This document shows positions 1-7,474 of a DNA stretch of 16,859 nt, in pieces. The position numbers and the translations under genes were made by a program. Source of the stretch: UBA4615 sp035628395 (GTDB taxonomy: Bacteria > Pseudomonadota > Gammaproteobacteria > Burkholderiales > Burkholderiaceae_E); the NCBI GenBank assembly GCA_035628395.1, contig DASPJX010000366.1, forward strand, positions 1-16,859, in the 5' to 3' direction. The notes beneath the pieces are model-generated. The model was not told the origin of the DNA. It did not search any database and was given only the letters and a program-made list of their open reading frames with translations. Numbering within the stretch: position 1 is the stretch's first letter; every line of letters begins with the position of its first letter.

Positions 1-2
1 CG

Positions 3-725
3 GCCGCGCGGGCGGTGGCGGCCGCGCTGGCCGACGGCCGGCTCGCGCCCGATCCCGCCGCCGCGCTCGACGACGCCCCGCGTCCCGGCCGCCCGGCGCG
101 TCCGCGCCTCGTCCATCCGCGCGAGGTGCCGCAGCGCGGCACCGGCAGCCACGAGGGCCGCGCCGCGCTGCTGCACGCGATCGCGCACATCGAGTTCAAC
201 GCGATCGACCTCGCGCTCGACGCGGCGTGGCGCTTTCCCGGGCTGCCCGCGGCCTGGTACGCCGACTGGGTCGGCGTGGCCGGCGAGGAGGCGGAGCACT
301 TCGACCTGATCGCCGACGAGCTCGAGCGGCGCGGCCACGCCTACGGCGACTTCGACGCGCACGACGGGCTGTGGGAGATGGCGATGCGCACCCGCGACGA
401 CCCGCTCGCGCGCTGCGCGCTCGTGCCGAGGCTGATGGAGGCCCGCGGGCTCGACGTCACGCCGCAGATCCAGCGCCGTCTGTCGCAGGCGGGCGACGCG
501 GCGGGCCGCGCGCTCCTGCAGCGCATCCTCGACGACGAGGTCGGCCACGTGGCGATCGGCAACCGCTGGTACGCGTGGCTGTGCGAGCGCGCCGGGCTCG
601 ATCCGCTCGCGGCCTGGGACGGCCTCGCGGAGCGCCACGGCGCGTCGCGCCCGCGTCCGCCGTTCAACGTCGAGGCGCGCCGCGCGGCCGGATTCAGCGA
701 CGAGGAGCTCGCCCGCTGGGCCTGA
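3..725 (+). CDS. DUF455 family ferritin-like protein (5' end cut)
   Basis: This is a ferritin-like four-helix protein of the DUF455 family (COG2833). Its biochemical role is unknown and a di-iron centre is inferred. Counting from the GTG at 15, the sequence shows the family blocks HIEFNAID (58-65), EEAEHF (91-96, an ExxH pair), MEARGLD (141-147) and DDEVGHVAIGNRW (173-185, a second ExxH pair). The Glu and His residues fit the ligand spacing of ferritin-like di-iron proteins. The frame stays open to the left edge (codons from base 3 read AARAV) and family members usually carry 30-50 more N-terminal residues, so the true start probably lies outside the window and the GTG at 15 is not it. The C-terminus is complete (FNVEARRAAGF, then stop). 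A 12-bp palindrome follows the stop codon directly. Family call strong, function open. Confidence 0.87.
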   Translation, partial: AARAVAAALADGRLAPDPAAALDDAPRPGRPARPRLVHPREVPQRGTGSHEGRAALLHAIAHIEFNAIDLALDAAWRFPGLPAAWYADWVGVAGEEAEHFDLIADELERRGHAYGDFDAHDGLWEMAMRTRDDPLARCALVPRLMEARGLDVTPQIQRRLSQAGDAAGRALLQRILDDEVGHVAIGNRWYAWLCERAGLDPLAAWDGLAERHGASRPRPPFNVEARRAAGFSDEELARWA

Positions 726-737
726 GCCGCCGGCGGC
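726..737. repeat. 12-bp perfect palindrome after the DUF455 stop codon
   Basis: GCCGCCGGCGGC begins directly after the TGA of the DUF455 gene. It could fold as a short GC hairpin and help end transcription, but there is no T tract. The 167-base gap that follows (726-892) otherwise holds only the promoter of the next gene. Confidence 0.35.
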
Positions 738-863
738 CCCACCGCCCGGCGACGGGCGCCGGACGCGCCTTGCCGCGCCGGACGGCCCGGGACGCCCGTC
801 CGCGCGGCCCCGTCCGAGCCGCGAGCGGGAGCGTCGCGCCTCGGGACGCCGCGCCGCGCCGCC

Positions 864-869
864 TATAAT
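864..869 (+). promoter_or_regulatory. -10 box TATAAT for the hydrolase-PHP-yciO operon
   Basis: A perfect TATAAT stands in very GC-rich sequence 23 bases before the hydrolase ATG. The hexamer 17 bases upstream (TCGGGA at 841) matches only half of the -35 consensus. The predicted start near 876 gives a leader of about 17 bases with no Shine-Dalgarno sequence. Confidence 0.6.
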
Positions 870-892
870 CGGGCTTTGCGGCTCCCTCCTGC

Positions 893-1783
893 ATGACCGA
901 GATCTACCGTCCCCGCCGCGAGTCCGCCTCCGAGTTCGTCGAGGCCCGCCGCCTGCGCCACCACGTGCGGCGCTGGGGCGATCCGGCCGCGCCCCCGATC
1001 CTGATGCTGCACGGCTGGATGGACGTCTCGGCCTCCTTTCAGTTCGTCGTCGACGCGCTCGCGCGCGAGCGCCACGTGATTGCGCCCGACTGGCGCGGCT
1101 TCGGCCTGACCGACTGCCCGGGCGCCGACTGCTACTGGTTCCCGGACTACCTCGGCGACCTCGACGCGCTGCTCGACGCGCTGCTGCCGCCGAGGCAGGC
1201 GGTCGACGTCGTCGCGCACAGCATGGGCGGCAACGTGGCGATGCTGTACGCCGGCGTGCGTCCCGAGCGGGTGCGCACGCTGGTCAACCTCGAGGGCTTC
1301 GGCATGCCGGCCTCCGATCCGGCCGAGGCACCCGATCGGATGCGGCAGTGGCTCGACGAGCTGCGCGACGAGGCGCGCGTGCGCGACTATCCGTCGCGCG
1401 ACGCCGTCGCCGAGCGGCTCGTGCGGACCAATCCGCGGCTGCCGCTCGACAAGGCGCGCTGGCTGGCCGGACACTGGTCGCGCCGGACCGCCGCCGGCCG
1501 CTTCGAGCTGCTCGGCGATCCGGCCCACAAGCGCGTCAACCCGTATCCGTACCGCGTGGACGAGGTGGTCGCCGCCTGGCGCCGGATCGCGGCGCCGGTG
1601 ATGCTGGTCGCGTCGACCGACGGTCTCGAGCGGCACCGCTTCGTCGAGACCGACGAGTACCGGCAGCGGCTCGCGGCGGTCCCGCGGCTGTCGCGGGCCA
1701 CGGTCGGGCAGGCCGGCCACATGCTGCACCACGACCGTCCGGACCGGGTCGCGGCGCTGATCGAGGAGTTCGTCGATGGCTGA
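893..1783 (+). CDS. alpha/beta hydrolase
   Basis: A 296-residue cytoplasmic alpha/beta-hydrolase-fold enzyme; the substrate is unknown, probably a small ester or similar compound. The sequence shows the oxyanion-loop motif LHGWMD (39-44), the DWRGFG strand-loop (66-71), the nucleophile elbow AHSMGG with Ser110, and the C-terminal QAGHMLHHDRP block, where His276 is the likely catalytic base. The acid is probably Asp243 in the VASTDG loop. No signal peptide is seen, and length is normal for the family. The ATG at 893 is the first good start after the TATAAT box, and an upstream start would overlap that box. The gene overlaps the next by 8 bases, so the two are co-translated; this links it to the phosphatase and YciO, although no shared pathway is evident. 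The fold is certain, the reaction is not. Confidence 0.9.
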   Translation: MTEIYRPRRESASEFVEARRLRHHVRRWGDPAAPPILMLHGWMDVSASFQFVVDALARERHVIAPDWRGFGLTDCPGADCYWFPDYLGDLDALLDALLPPRQAVDVVAHSMGGNVAMLYAGVRPERVRTLVNLEGFGMPASDPAEAPDRMRQWLDELRDEARVRDYPSRDAVAERLVRTNPRLPLDKARWLAGHWSRRTAAGRFELLGDPAHKRVNPYPYRVDEVVAAWRRIAAPVMLVASTDGLERHRFVETDEYRQRLAAVPRLSRATVGQAGHMLHHDRPDRVAALIEEFVDG

Positions 1784-2657
1784 TCGTCCGTCCCCGGCGC
1801 ATCGCGTCAACGCCGACCTGCACTGCCACTCGGTGGTGTCGGACGGACTGCTCGCGCCGGCCGAGGTGGTCGAGCGCGCCCACCGCAACGGCGTCGAGGT
1901 GCTCGCGCTGACCGACCACGACGAGGTCGCCGGGCTCGCCGACGCCGCGGCGCGCGCCGCGTCGCTCGGCCTCGCGTTCGTGCCGGGCGTCGAGGTGTCG
2001 GTGACCTGGGCCGACGAGACGATCCACGTCGTCGGCCTGCGCGTCGACTACCGCGACGAGGCGCTGATCGCCGGGCTGGCCCGCACCCGCAACGGCCGCG
2101 ACGACCGGGCGCGGGAGATCTCGGAGCAGCTCGCCGCGGCCGGCATCCCCGGCGCGTACGAGGGCGCGCTGCGCCACGCGGGCAACCCCGACCTGATCTC
2201 GCGCAGCCACTTCGCGCGCTACATCGTCGAGACCGGCACCTGCTCCGACGTGCCGGAGGTGTTCCGCCGCTTCCTCGTCGAGGGCCGGCCCGGCTACGTG
2301 CCGCACCGCTGGGCGAGGCTCGCCGACGCGGTCGGCTGGATCCGCGCCGCGGGCGGCACGGCGGTGATGGCGCACCCCGGGCGCTACAAGCTGTCGGACC
2401 TGTGCATGGACCAGCTGATCCGCGAGTTCCGCGACGCCGGCGGCACCGCGATCGAGGTCGTCAGCGGCAGCCACACGCCCGACCAGTACGGCGAGTTCGC
2501 GCAGACCGCGGTGCGCTTCGGGCTGCAGGCCTCGCGCGGCTCCGACTTCCACGGCCCCGGCGAGAGCCGGCACGACCTCGGCTCGCTGCCGCCGTTGCCG
2601 AAGCACCTGCAGCCGGTCTGGCACGACTGGCCCGAGGTCGAGGCGCTGCAGCGGTGA
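1776..2657 (+). CDS. PHP-domain phosphatase, RNase AM / 3',5'-nucleoside bisphosphate phosphatase type
   Basis: A 293-residue PHP-superfamily metal hydrolase of the YciV/TrpH (Rnm, RNase AM) group. Characterised relatives remove phosphate from 3',5'-nucleoside bisphosphates and trim RNA 5' ends, including those of rRNA. Visible metal ligands are DLHCHS (His16, His18), Asp23, TDHDE (Asp47, His48), Glu73, IHVVG (His84), RSHFARY (His145), AHPGRY (His200) and GSDFHGPGE (Asp257, His259). This is the complete trinuclear set expected for a working enzyme. Length is typical. The ATG lies inside the end of the hydrolase gene (8-base overlap) and is the start closest to the conserved DLHCHS. The gene ends in a GTGA overlap with yciO, the same yciV-yciO pairing as in Escherichia coli, which supports the subfamily call. 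No separate promoter is seen. Confidence 0.9.
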   Translation: MADRPSPAHRVNADLHCHSVVSDGLLAPAEVVERAHRNGVEVLALTDHDEVAGLADAAARAASLGLAFVPGVEVSVTWADETIHVVGLRVDYRDEALIAGLARTRNGRDDRAREISEQLAAAGIPGAYEGALRHAGNPDLISRSHFARYIVETGTCSDVPEVFRRFLVEGRPGYVPHRWARLADAVGWIRAAGGTAVMAHPGRYKLSDLCMDQLIREFRDAGGTAIEVVSGSHTPDQYGEFAQTAVRFGLQASRGSDFHGPGESRHDLGSLPPLPKHLQPVWHDWPEVEALQR

Positions 2658-3277
2658 CGCAGCGCTTCGAGATCCACCCCACGCATCCGCAGGCCCGGCT
2701 CGTCCGCCAGGCCGCGGCGATCCTCGGGGAGGGCGGGCTGGTCGTGATGCCGACCGACGCGTGCCACGTGCTCGCGTGCCGGCTCGACGACAAGGCCGCG
2801 GTCGACCGGCTGCGCGCGCTGCGCGGCCTCGACGAGCGCCACCTGCTGACGCTGATGTGCCGCGACCTGAAGGAGCTCTCGGTCTACGCGCAGGTCGACA
2901 ATCGCCAGTACCGGTTCCTGCGCGACTGGACGCCGGGCGCGTACACCTTCGTGCTGCCGGCGACCAAGGAGGTGCCGCGCAGGCTGTGGCATCCGTCGCG
3001 CAAGACCGTCGGGCTGCGCGTGCCCGACCATCCGGTCGTCTCGCAGCTGCTCGCCGAGCACGGCGCGCCGGTGCTCGCGAGCAGCCTGATCCTCCCCGGC
3101 GACGAGCAGCCGATCAGCGACCCCGACGACGCGATGCGGCGCCTCGCGAAGCGCGTCGAGCTGGTCATCGACGCGGGCGCGCAGGGCTTCGAGCCGACCA
3201 CCGTCATCGACATGACCGGCGACGAGCCGCAGATCGTGCGCGCCGGCAAGGGCCCGATCGACGCGATGACGCGCTGA
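2654..3277 (+). CDS. yciO: YciO family protein (Sua5/YrdC/YwlC fold)
   Basis: A 207-residue single-domain protein of the YrdC/Sua5 fold. Family members TsaC and Sua5 make threonylcarbamoyl-AMP for the t6A base of tRNA, but the YciO branch is distinct and its in vivo role is unsettled. The YciO signature is plain: VMPTD (31-35), LLTLMCRDLKELS (64-76), TPGAYTFVLPATKEVPRRL (93-111), RKTVGLRVP (116-124), and PTTVID near the end. The start is the GTG at 2654, which shares GTGA with the stop of the preceding phosphatase gene. The frame is open further upstream but only antiparallel to conserved phosphatase sequence, so longer versions are unlikely. Translational coupling with the phosphatase is expected. 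No Sua5 C-terminal domain is present. The t6A function should not be assumed from automatic names. Confidence 0.9.
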   Translation: MTQRFEIHPTHPQARLVRQAAAILGEGGLVVMPTDACHVLACRLDDKAAVDRLRALRGLDERHLLTLMCRDLKELSVYAQVDNRQYRFLRDWTPGAYTFVLPATKEVPRRLWHPSRKTVGLRVPDHPVVSQLLAEHGAPVLASSLILPGDEQPISDPDDAMRRLAKRVELVIDAGAQGFEPTTVIDMTGDEPQIVRAGKGPIDAMTR

Positions 3278-3344
3278 GCGCCGACGCGGCCGCCGAGGCC
3301 GCGCGACGCGCCCGGGCGCGTCCGGAGGCCCCGGGACCCGCTGC

Positions 3345-3350
3345 TACAAT
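3345..3350 (+). promoter_or_regulatory. -10 box TACAAT for trpS
   Basis: TACAAT lies 10 bases before the trpS ATG, in the 83-base gap after yciO. No convincing -35 hexamer is seen 16-18 bases upstream. If it is used, transcription starts about 3-4 bases before the ATG, so the messenger would be almost leaderless; no Shine-Dalgarno sequence is present. Confidence 0.55.
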
Positions 3351-3360
3351 CGGCCGCACC

Positions 3361-4563
3361 ATGCCCACCGACCGCGTCCTCTCCGGCATGCGCCCGACCG
3401 GCGCGCTGCACCTCGGCCACTACCACGGCGCCCTCGCGAACTGGGTGCGGATGCAGACCGAGCACGAGTGCTTCTTCTTCGTGGCCGACTGGCACGCGCT
3501 GACCACCCACTACGAGTCGCCCGAGGTGATCGGGCAGAACGTCTGGGAGATGGTGATCGACTGGCTCGCGGCGGGCATCGACCCGGAGCGCGCGACGCTC
3601 TTCATCCAGTCGAAGGTGCCGGAGCACGCGGAGCTGCACGTGCTGCTGTCGATGTGCACCCCGCTCGGCTGGCTCGAGCGCGTGCCGACCTACAAGGACC
3701 AGCAGGAGAAGCTGTCCGACAAGGACCTGACGACGTACGGCTTCCTCGGCTACCCGCTGCTGCAGTCGGCCGACATCCTGATGTACAGGGCCGCGTGGGT
3801 GCCGGTCGGCGAGGACCAGGTGCCGCACGTCGAGCTCACGCGCGAGGTCGCGCGGCGCTTCAACCACCTGTTCGGCCGGCAGCCCGGCCTCGAGGAGCGG
3901 GTGGCCGCGGCGCGCAGGCGGCTCGGCGGCAAGCGGGCGCAGGCGTACGACGAGTACCTGCAGCGGCACCGCGAGCGGGGCGACCCCGAGGCGGTCGCGC
4001 AGGCGAGCTCGCTGGTGAACGGCACGCAGAGCCTGTCCGACGACGAGCGCGCGACGCTGATCGGCTGGCTCGAGGGCGGCCGGCGCCGGATCCTCGTCGA
4101 GCCGCAGGCGCGGCTGACGCAGGCCTCGAAGGTCCCGGGCCTCGACGGCGCGAAGATGTCGAAGAGCTACGGCAACGCGGTGGGCATGCGCGAGGACCCG
4201 GCCTCGGTCACGAGGAAGCTGCGCCAGATGCCGACCGACCCCGCCCGCGTGCGCCGCACCGATCCGGGCGAGCCCGAGCGCTGCCCGGTGTGGCAGCTGC
4301 ACAAGGTGTACTCGAACGCCGAGGTCCAGGCCTGGGCGCAGCAGGGCTGCCGGACCGCGGGCATCGGCTGCCTCGACTGCAAGCAGCCGGTCATCGACGC
4401 GATCGTCGCCGAGCAGACGGTGTTCATCGATCGCGCGCGGCCCTACGTCGAGGAGCCGCGACGCGTGCGCGACATCATGGAGGCCGGCTGCGAGCGCGCC
4501 CGCGCGGTCGCCCGCGAGACGATGCGCGACGTGCGCGACGCGATGGGCGTGGGCTACGCCTGA
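3361..4563 (+). CDS. trpS: tryptophanyl-tRNA synthetase
   Basis: A 400-residue class I synthetase that charges tRNA(Trp) with tryptophan in the cytoplasm. It shows the start block DRVLSGMRPTG (4-14), the HIGH-type motif HLGH (17-20), FFFVADWHALTT (38-49), the GEDQ block (150-153), and the KMSKS loop intact at 265-269 (GAKMSKSYGN). About 60 extra residues near 175-250 set it apart from the ~334-residue E. coli enzyme; such long forms are usual in Betaproteobacteria. Cysteines 308, 330, 337 and 340 (C-x21-C-x6-C-x2-C) resemble the [4Fe-4S] site described in Thermotoga TrpRS (C-x22-C-x6-C-x2-C). The ATG at 3361 matches the family start; no other good start lies nearby, and the -10 box sits just upstream. 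The stop codon lies within a hairpin shared with the convergent gene. Confidence 0.97.
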   Translation: MPTDRVLSGMRPTGALHLGHYHGALANWVRMQTEHECFFFVADWHALTTHYESPEVIGQNVWEMVIDWLAAGIDPERATLFIQSKVPEHAELHVLLSMCTPLGWLERVPTYKDQQEKLSDKDLTTYGFLGYPLLQSADILMYRAAWVPVGEDQVPHVELTREVARRFNHLFGRQPGLEERVAAARRRLGGKRAQAYDEYLQRHRERGDPEAVAQASSLVNGTQSLSDDERATLIGWLEGGRRRILVEPQARLTQASKVPGLDGAKMSKSYGNAVGMREDPASVTRKLRQMPTDPARVRRTDPGEPERCPVWQLHKVYSNAEVQAWAQQGCRTAGIGCLDCKQPVIDAIVAEQTVFIDRARPYVEEPRRVRDIMEAGCERARAVARETMRDVRDAMGVGYA

Positions 4564-4577
4564 GGCGCGGCCTCAGG
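4559..4577. terminator. hairpin containing the stop codons of both convergent genes
   Basis: CCTGAGGC (4559-4566), loop GCG, GCCTCAGG (4570-4577): a perfect 8-bp stem. The trpS stop codon (4561-4563) lies in the left arm and the stop codon of the minus-strand GGDEF/EAL gene (4573-4575) in the right arm. No T tract follows on either strand, so classic intrinsic termination is uncertain. It is the only structure between the two genes. Confidence 0.55.
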
Positions 4578-7410
4578 GGGTCGTCGACGCGGCGTCGCCG
4601 CCCTTGACCAGGTGCATCTGCCGCACCTGCGGCAGCGACTCGAGGAAATCGCGCAGCGGCCCCAGCGGCAGCGGCTCGCTGATGAACGTGCCCTGCATGC
4701 TGTCGCACTCGAAGCTGCGGAGCGCGCGCATCTCGGCCGCCGTCTCGACGCCCTCGGCCATCGCCTGCAGCCCGAGCTTGCCGGCGAGCGTCGTGATCGC
4801 CTGGATGATCGCCGCGTTGCCGCGGTCCTCGGGCAGGCCGCGGATGAACGTGCGGTCGATCTTCAGGCCGTCGACCGGCAGGTTCTTCAGGTACGACAGC
4901 GACGCGTAGCCGGTGCCGAAGTTGTCGATGATCACCTTGATGCCGAGCCGGCGCAGCTCGGCGAGCAGGGTCACCGTCTTCTCGCTGTTCTCGATCAGCG
5001 CGTTCTCGGTCAGCTCGAGCCGCAGCATCCCGGTCGGCACCCGGCGCTCCTCGAGCAGCGCGTTCAGCTGCGCGAGGAAGCCGTCCTCGGCGAGCTGGCG
5101 CGGCGAGATGTTGACCGACACCGCGACGCCCTCGAAGCGGTCGAGCCCGAGCGAGACCCGGTCGTCGAGCGCGCGGCGGATCGCCCACAGCCCGATCTCT
5201 CGGGTCATGTTGCTCTGCTCGGCGGCCGGCAGGAACTTCTCGGGCAGCAGCAGGCCGCGGGTCGGATGGCGCCAGCGCATCAGCGCCTCGACGCCGACGA
5301 TCCGGCGCTCGCCCACCGCCAGCACCGGCTGGTAGTACAGGTCGACCTCGCCGCGCTGCAGCGCGAGCGGGAACTCCGCGCCGAGCTGCAGCTGGTCGCT
5401 GCGCTCGTCCGACAGGTCGCCGGCGAAGAAGCGCACGTCGTTGCGGCCCTCGCTCTTCACGCGGTACATCGCGCCGTCGGCGCACTTGATCAGCAGCTGC
5501 GCGTCGCGGCCGTCGTCGGGGGCGACCGCCACGCCGATCGACGCCGACAGGAAGTACGCGCGGTTCATCAGCACGAACGGCCGCTCGATCGCGGCGAGCA
5601 CCTTGCGCGCGATCCGCTCGATCTCGTCGCGGTCGGTCAGGTCGAGCAGCAGCAGGATGAACTCGTCGCCGCCGATGCGGCCGGCGACGTCGGTCGGGCG
5701 CAGCGCCTCGCGGAAGCGGCGCGCCACCTCGACCAGCACCTGGTCGCCGACCGAGTGGCCGAGCGTGTCGTTGATCAGCTTGTAGCGGTCGAGGTCGACG
5801 TACAGCACCGCCGCCGGGCGCTCGCGCTTGACCGTCTCCTCGAGCTGGTGGGTCAGGTACACGCGGTTGGGCAGGCCGGTGAGCGCGTCGTGCAGCGACG
5901 CGTGCATCAGCCGCTTCTCGGCGTTCTTGCGCTGCAGGTACAGCGACATCGTGCGCGACAGGATGTCGGCGAGCTGGCGCAGCAGCGCGTCGGCCCGGAA
6001 CCCCACGGGGCTGAAGAACACCAGCGCCGACAGCACGTTGTGGTGCTCGTCCATGATCGGCGCGAGGAAGGCCGCGTTCATGCCGAGCTCGGCGCTGCGG
6101 TAGCGCGCCGCGAACTCGGGCTCCTGCGACAGGTCGGGCAGCCAGATCGCCTCGCCGCTGGTCCACGCGCGGTCCTCGACGCCGGTGCGGCCCATCTGCA
6201 GCTGCGCCGGCAGCTGCGTGAACATCCGGGCGAGCGCCGGCTGGCCCCAGCGCTCGCGCACGGCGAGCGCGCGGGTGCCGGGGATCAGCACGAGGTGCGC
6301 GCCGCCCGACCAGCCCATCAGCCCGCACAGCGTGATGATCAGCGCGGTGATCACGCGCTCGGGCTCGGTCTGCTCGCGCATGATCGAGGCCATCTCGCCC
6401 TCGACCTGCAGCAGCAGCTGCTGCTGGCGCTCGCGCGTGACCGCGCGGCCGACGCCGCGGTAGCCGCGGAAGCGGCCCGACTCGTCGAACATCGGCCGCC
6501 CCGACAGGCTCACGTGGTGCACGTTGCCCTCGGGATCGAGCAGCCCGAACTCGAAGCCCTCGAACGGGCGCGTCGCGGCGAGGTCGGCGCGGTGCCGCTC
6601 CCAGTCGGCCTTCGGGAAGTCGATCGTGCGGCCCTCCCAGCGGCGCCGCCCGATGCCCTGCTTGACCCAGTCGCCGCCCAGCGCGACGACGACGCTGTCG
6701 GAGATGAAGCTGACGCGGTGCTCCTCGTCGGTCTCCCAGACCCAGTCGGCCGACAGCTGGGTCAGGTCGCGGAACTTCGCCTCGCTGGCGGCGAGCTGCT
6801 GGGCCATCGCGCGCATCGTCGTGATGTCCTGCACGATGCCGGCGAGCCGCACGACGCGGCCGTGGCGGTCGGTCTCGGGACGCGCCACGCTGCGCACCCA
6901 GATCGGGTCGGCGCCGTACTTCGCGTAGCGGTACTCGATCCGGACCTCGCGCCCGTGCTTGATCGCGCGGCGGTGCGCGGCCTGCCAGCGGGCCTGGTCC
7001 TCGGGATGGATGCAGATGAAGAAGCCCTTGGGGGAGGGCGGCGGCTGCGACGCCTCGAGCCCGAAGACGCGGAACGCGCCCTCGCTGAAGTAGTAGCGGT
7101 CCTCGCCGATGTCGTAGACCCACGAGCCGAGCACCGCGAGGCTCTCGGCGACGCCGTACTGGGCCTGCAGCTCGGACAGGCGGCGCACGATCGCGCGCTG
7201 CTCGCGCAGCTGCTCGAGGACGTTCAGCAGCAGGAAGGCGACGGTGCCGAGCGCGACGAGCGCGACCGGCAGCGCGAGGGCGGCCGCGCCGCCCAGCCGC
7301 TCGGGGAACAGGCGGGCGGCGGCGAGCAGCGCGCCGGCGAGCACGAGGGAGACGCCGACGACGATCCAGCCGCGTCGCTGCCCCCGTGCGTGTACGTAGA
7401 ATCCGTTCAC
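4573..7410 (-). CDS. membrane PAS-PAS-GAF-GGDEF-EAL cyclic-di-GMP turnover protein
   Basis: A 945-residue inner-membrane signalling protein predicted to make and/or break cyclic di-GMP. In order: two membrane helices (about 14-34 and 42-63), coiled linker, PAS domains (about 85-200 and 205-325), a GAF-like domain (about 335-490), GGDEF (about 500-665) and EAL (about 675-930). GGDEF is intact at 580-584, with an RxxD inhibitory site at 571-574 (RPTD). The EAL part keeps EAL (708-710), Asn767, TEN (Glu802), LKID (Lys850), AEGVET (Glu886) and Gln906, but has DNFGTG (829-834) where DDFGTG is usual, changing the second acidic residue. The GTG at 7410 is the best start: further upstream the frame has no ATG and soon enters the divergent methyltransferase gene. 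It sits convergent to trpS. The signal sensed is unknown. Confidence 0.93.
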   Translation of the reverse strand: MNGFYVHARGQRRGWIVVGVSLVLAGALLAAARLFPERLGGAAALALPVALVALGTVAFLLLNVLEQLREQRAIVRRLSELQAQYGVAESLAVLGSWVYDIGEDRYYFSEGAFRVFGLEASQPPPSPKGFFICIHPEDQARWQAAHRRAIKHGREVRIEYRYAKYGADPIWVRSVARPETDRHGRVVRLAGIVQDITTMRAMAQQLAASEAKFRDLTQLSADWVWETDEEHRVSFISDSVVVALGGDWVKQGIGRRRWEGRTIDFPKADWERHRADLAATRPFEGFEFGLLDPEGNVHHVSLSGRPMFDESGRFRGYRGVGRAVTRERQQQLLLQVEGEMASIMREQTEPERVITALIITLCGLMGWSGGAHLVLIPGTRALAVRERWGQPALARMFTQLPAQLQMGRTGVEDRAWTSGEAIWLPDLSQEPEFAARYRSAELGMNAAFLAPIMDEHHNVLSALVFFSPVGFRADALLRQLADILSRTMSLYLQRKNAEKRLMHASLHDALTGLPNRVYLTHQLEETVKRERPAAVLYVDLDRYKLINDTLGHSVGDQVLVEVARRFREALRPTDVAGRIGGDEFILLLLDLTDRDEIERIARKVLAAIERPFVLMNRAYFLSASIGVAVAPDDGRDAQLLIKCADGAMYRVKSEGRNDVRFFAGDLSDERSDQLQLGAEFPLALQRGEVDLYYQPVLAVGERRIVGVEALMRWRHPTRGLLLPEKFLPAAEQSNMTREIGLWAIRRALDDRVSLGLDRFEGVAVSVNISPRQLAEDGFLAQLNALLEERRVPTGMLRLELTENALIENSEKTVTLLAELRRLGIKVIIDNFGTGYASLSYLKNLPVDGLKIDRTFIRGLPEDRGNAAIIQAITTLAGKLGLQAMAEGVETAAEMRALRSFECDSMQGTFISEPLPLGPLRDFLESLPQVRQMHLVKGGDAASTTP
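7397..7402 (+). promoter_or_regulatory. -10 box TAGAAT for the methyltransferase gene
   Basis: TAGAATCC on the plus strand matches the boxes before trpS and dapA. It lies inside the first codons of the divergent GGDEF/EAL gene, with a predicted start near 7409. No clear -35 is visible. The leader to the methyltransferase ATG would be about 65 bases. Confidence 0.4.
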
Positions 7411-7474
7411 CGCGTTCGGTTCAGCGGACGCGCATGGCGCCGCCGTCCGACCCCCTTCCGTGTCTTCGTCACCG

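Noticed and set aside
4475..7123. Second minus-strand open frame of 882 codons overlapping the c-di-GMP gene in another frame
   Set aside because: Arg/Ala/Pro-rich low-complexity translation with no motifs; the overlapping frame has complete PAS, GAF, GGDEF and EAL motifs.
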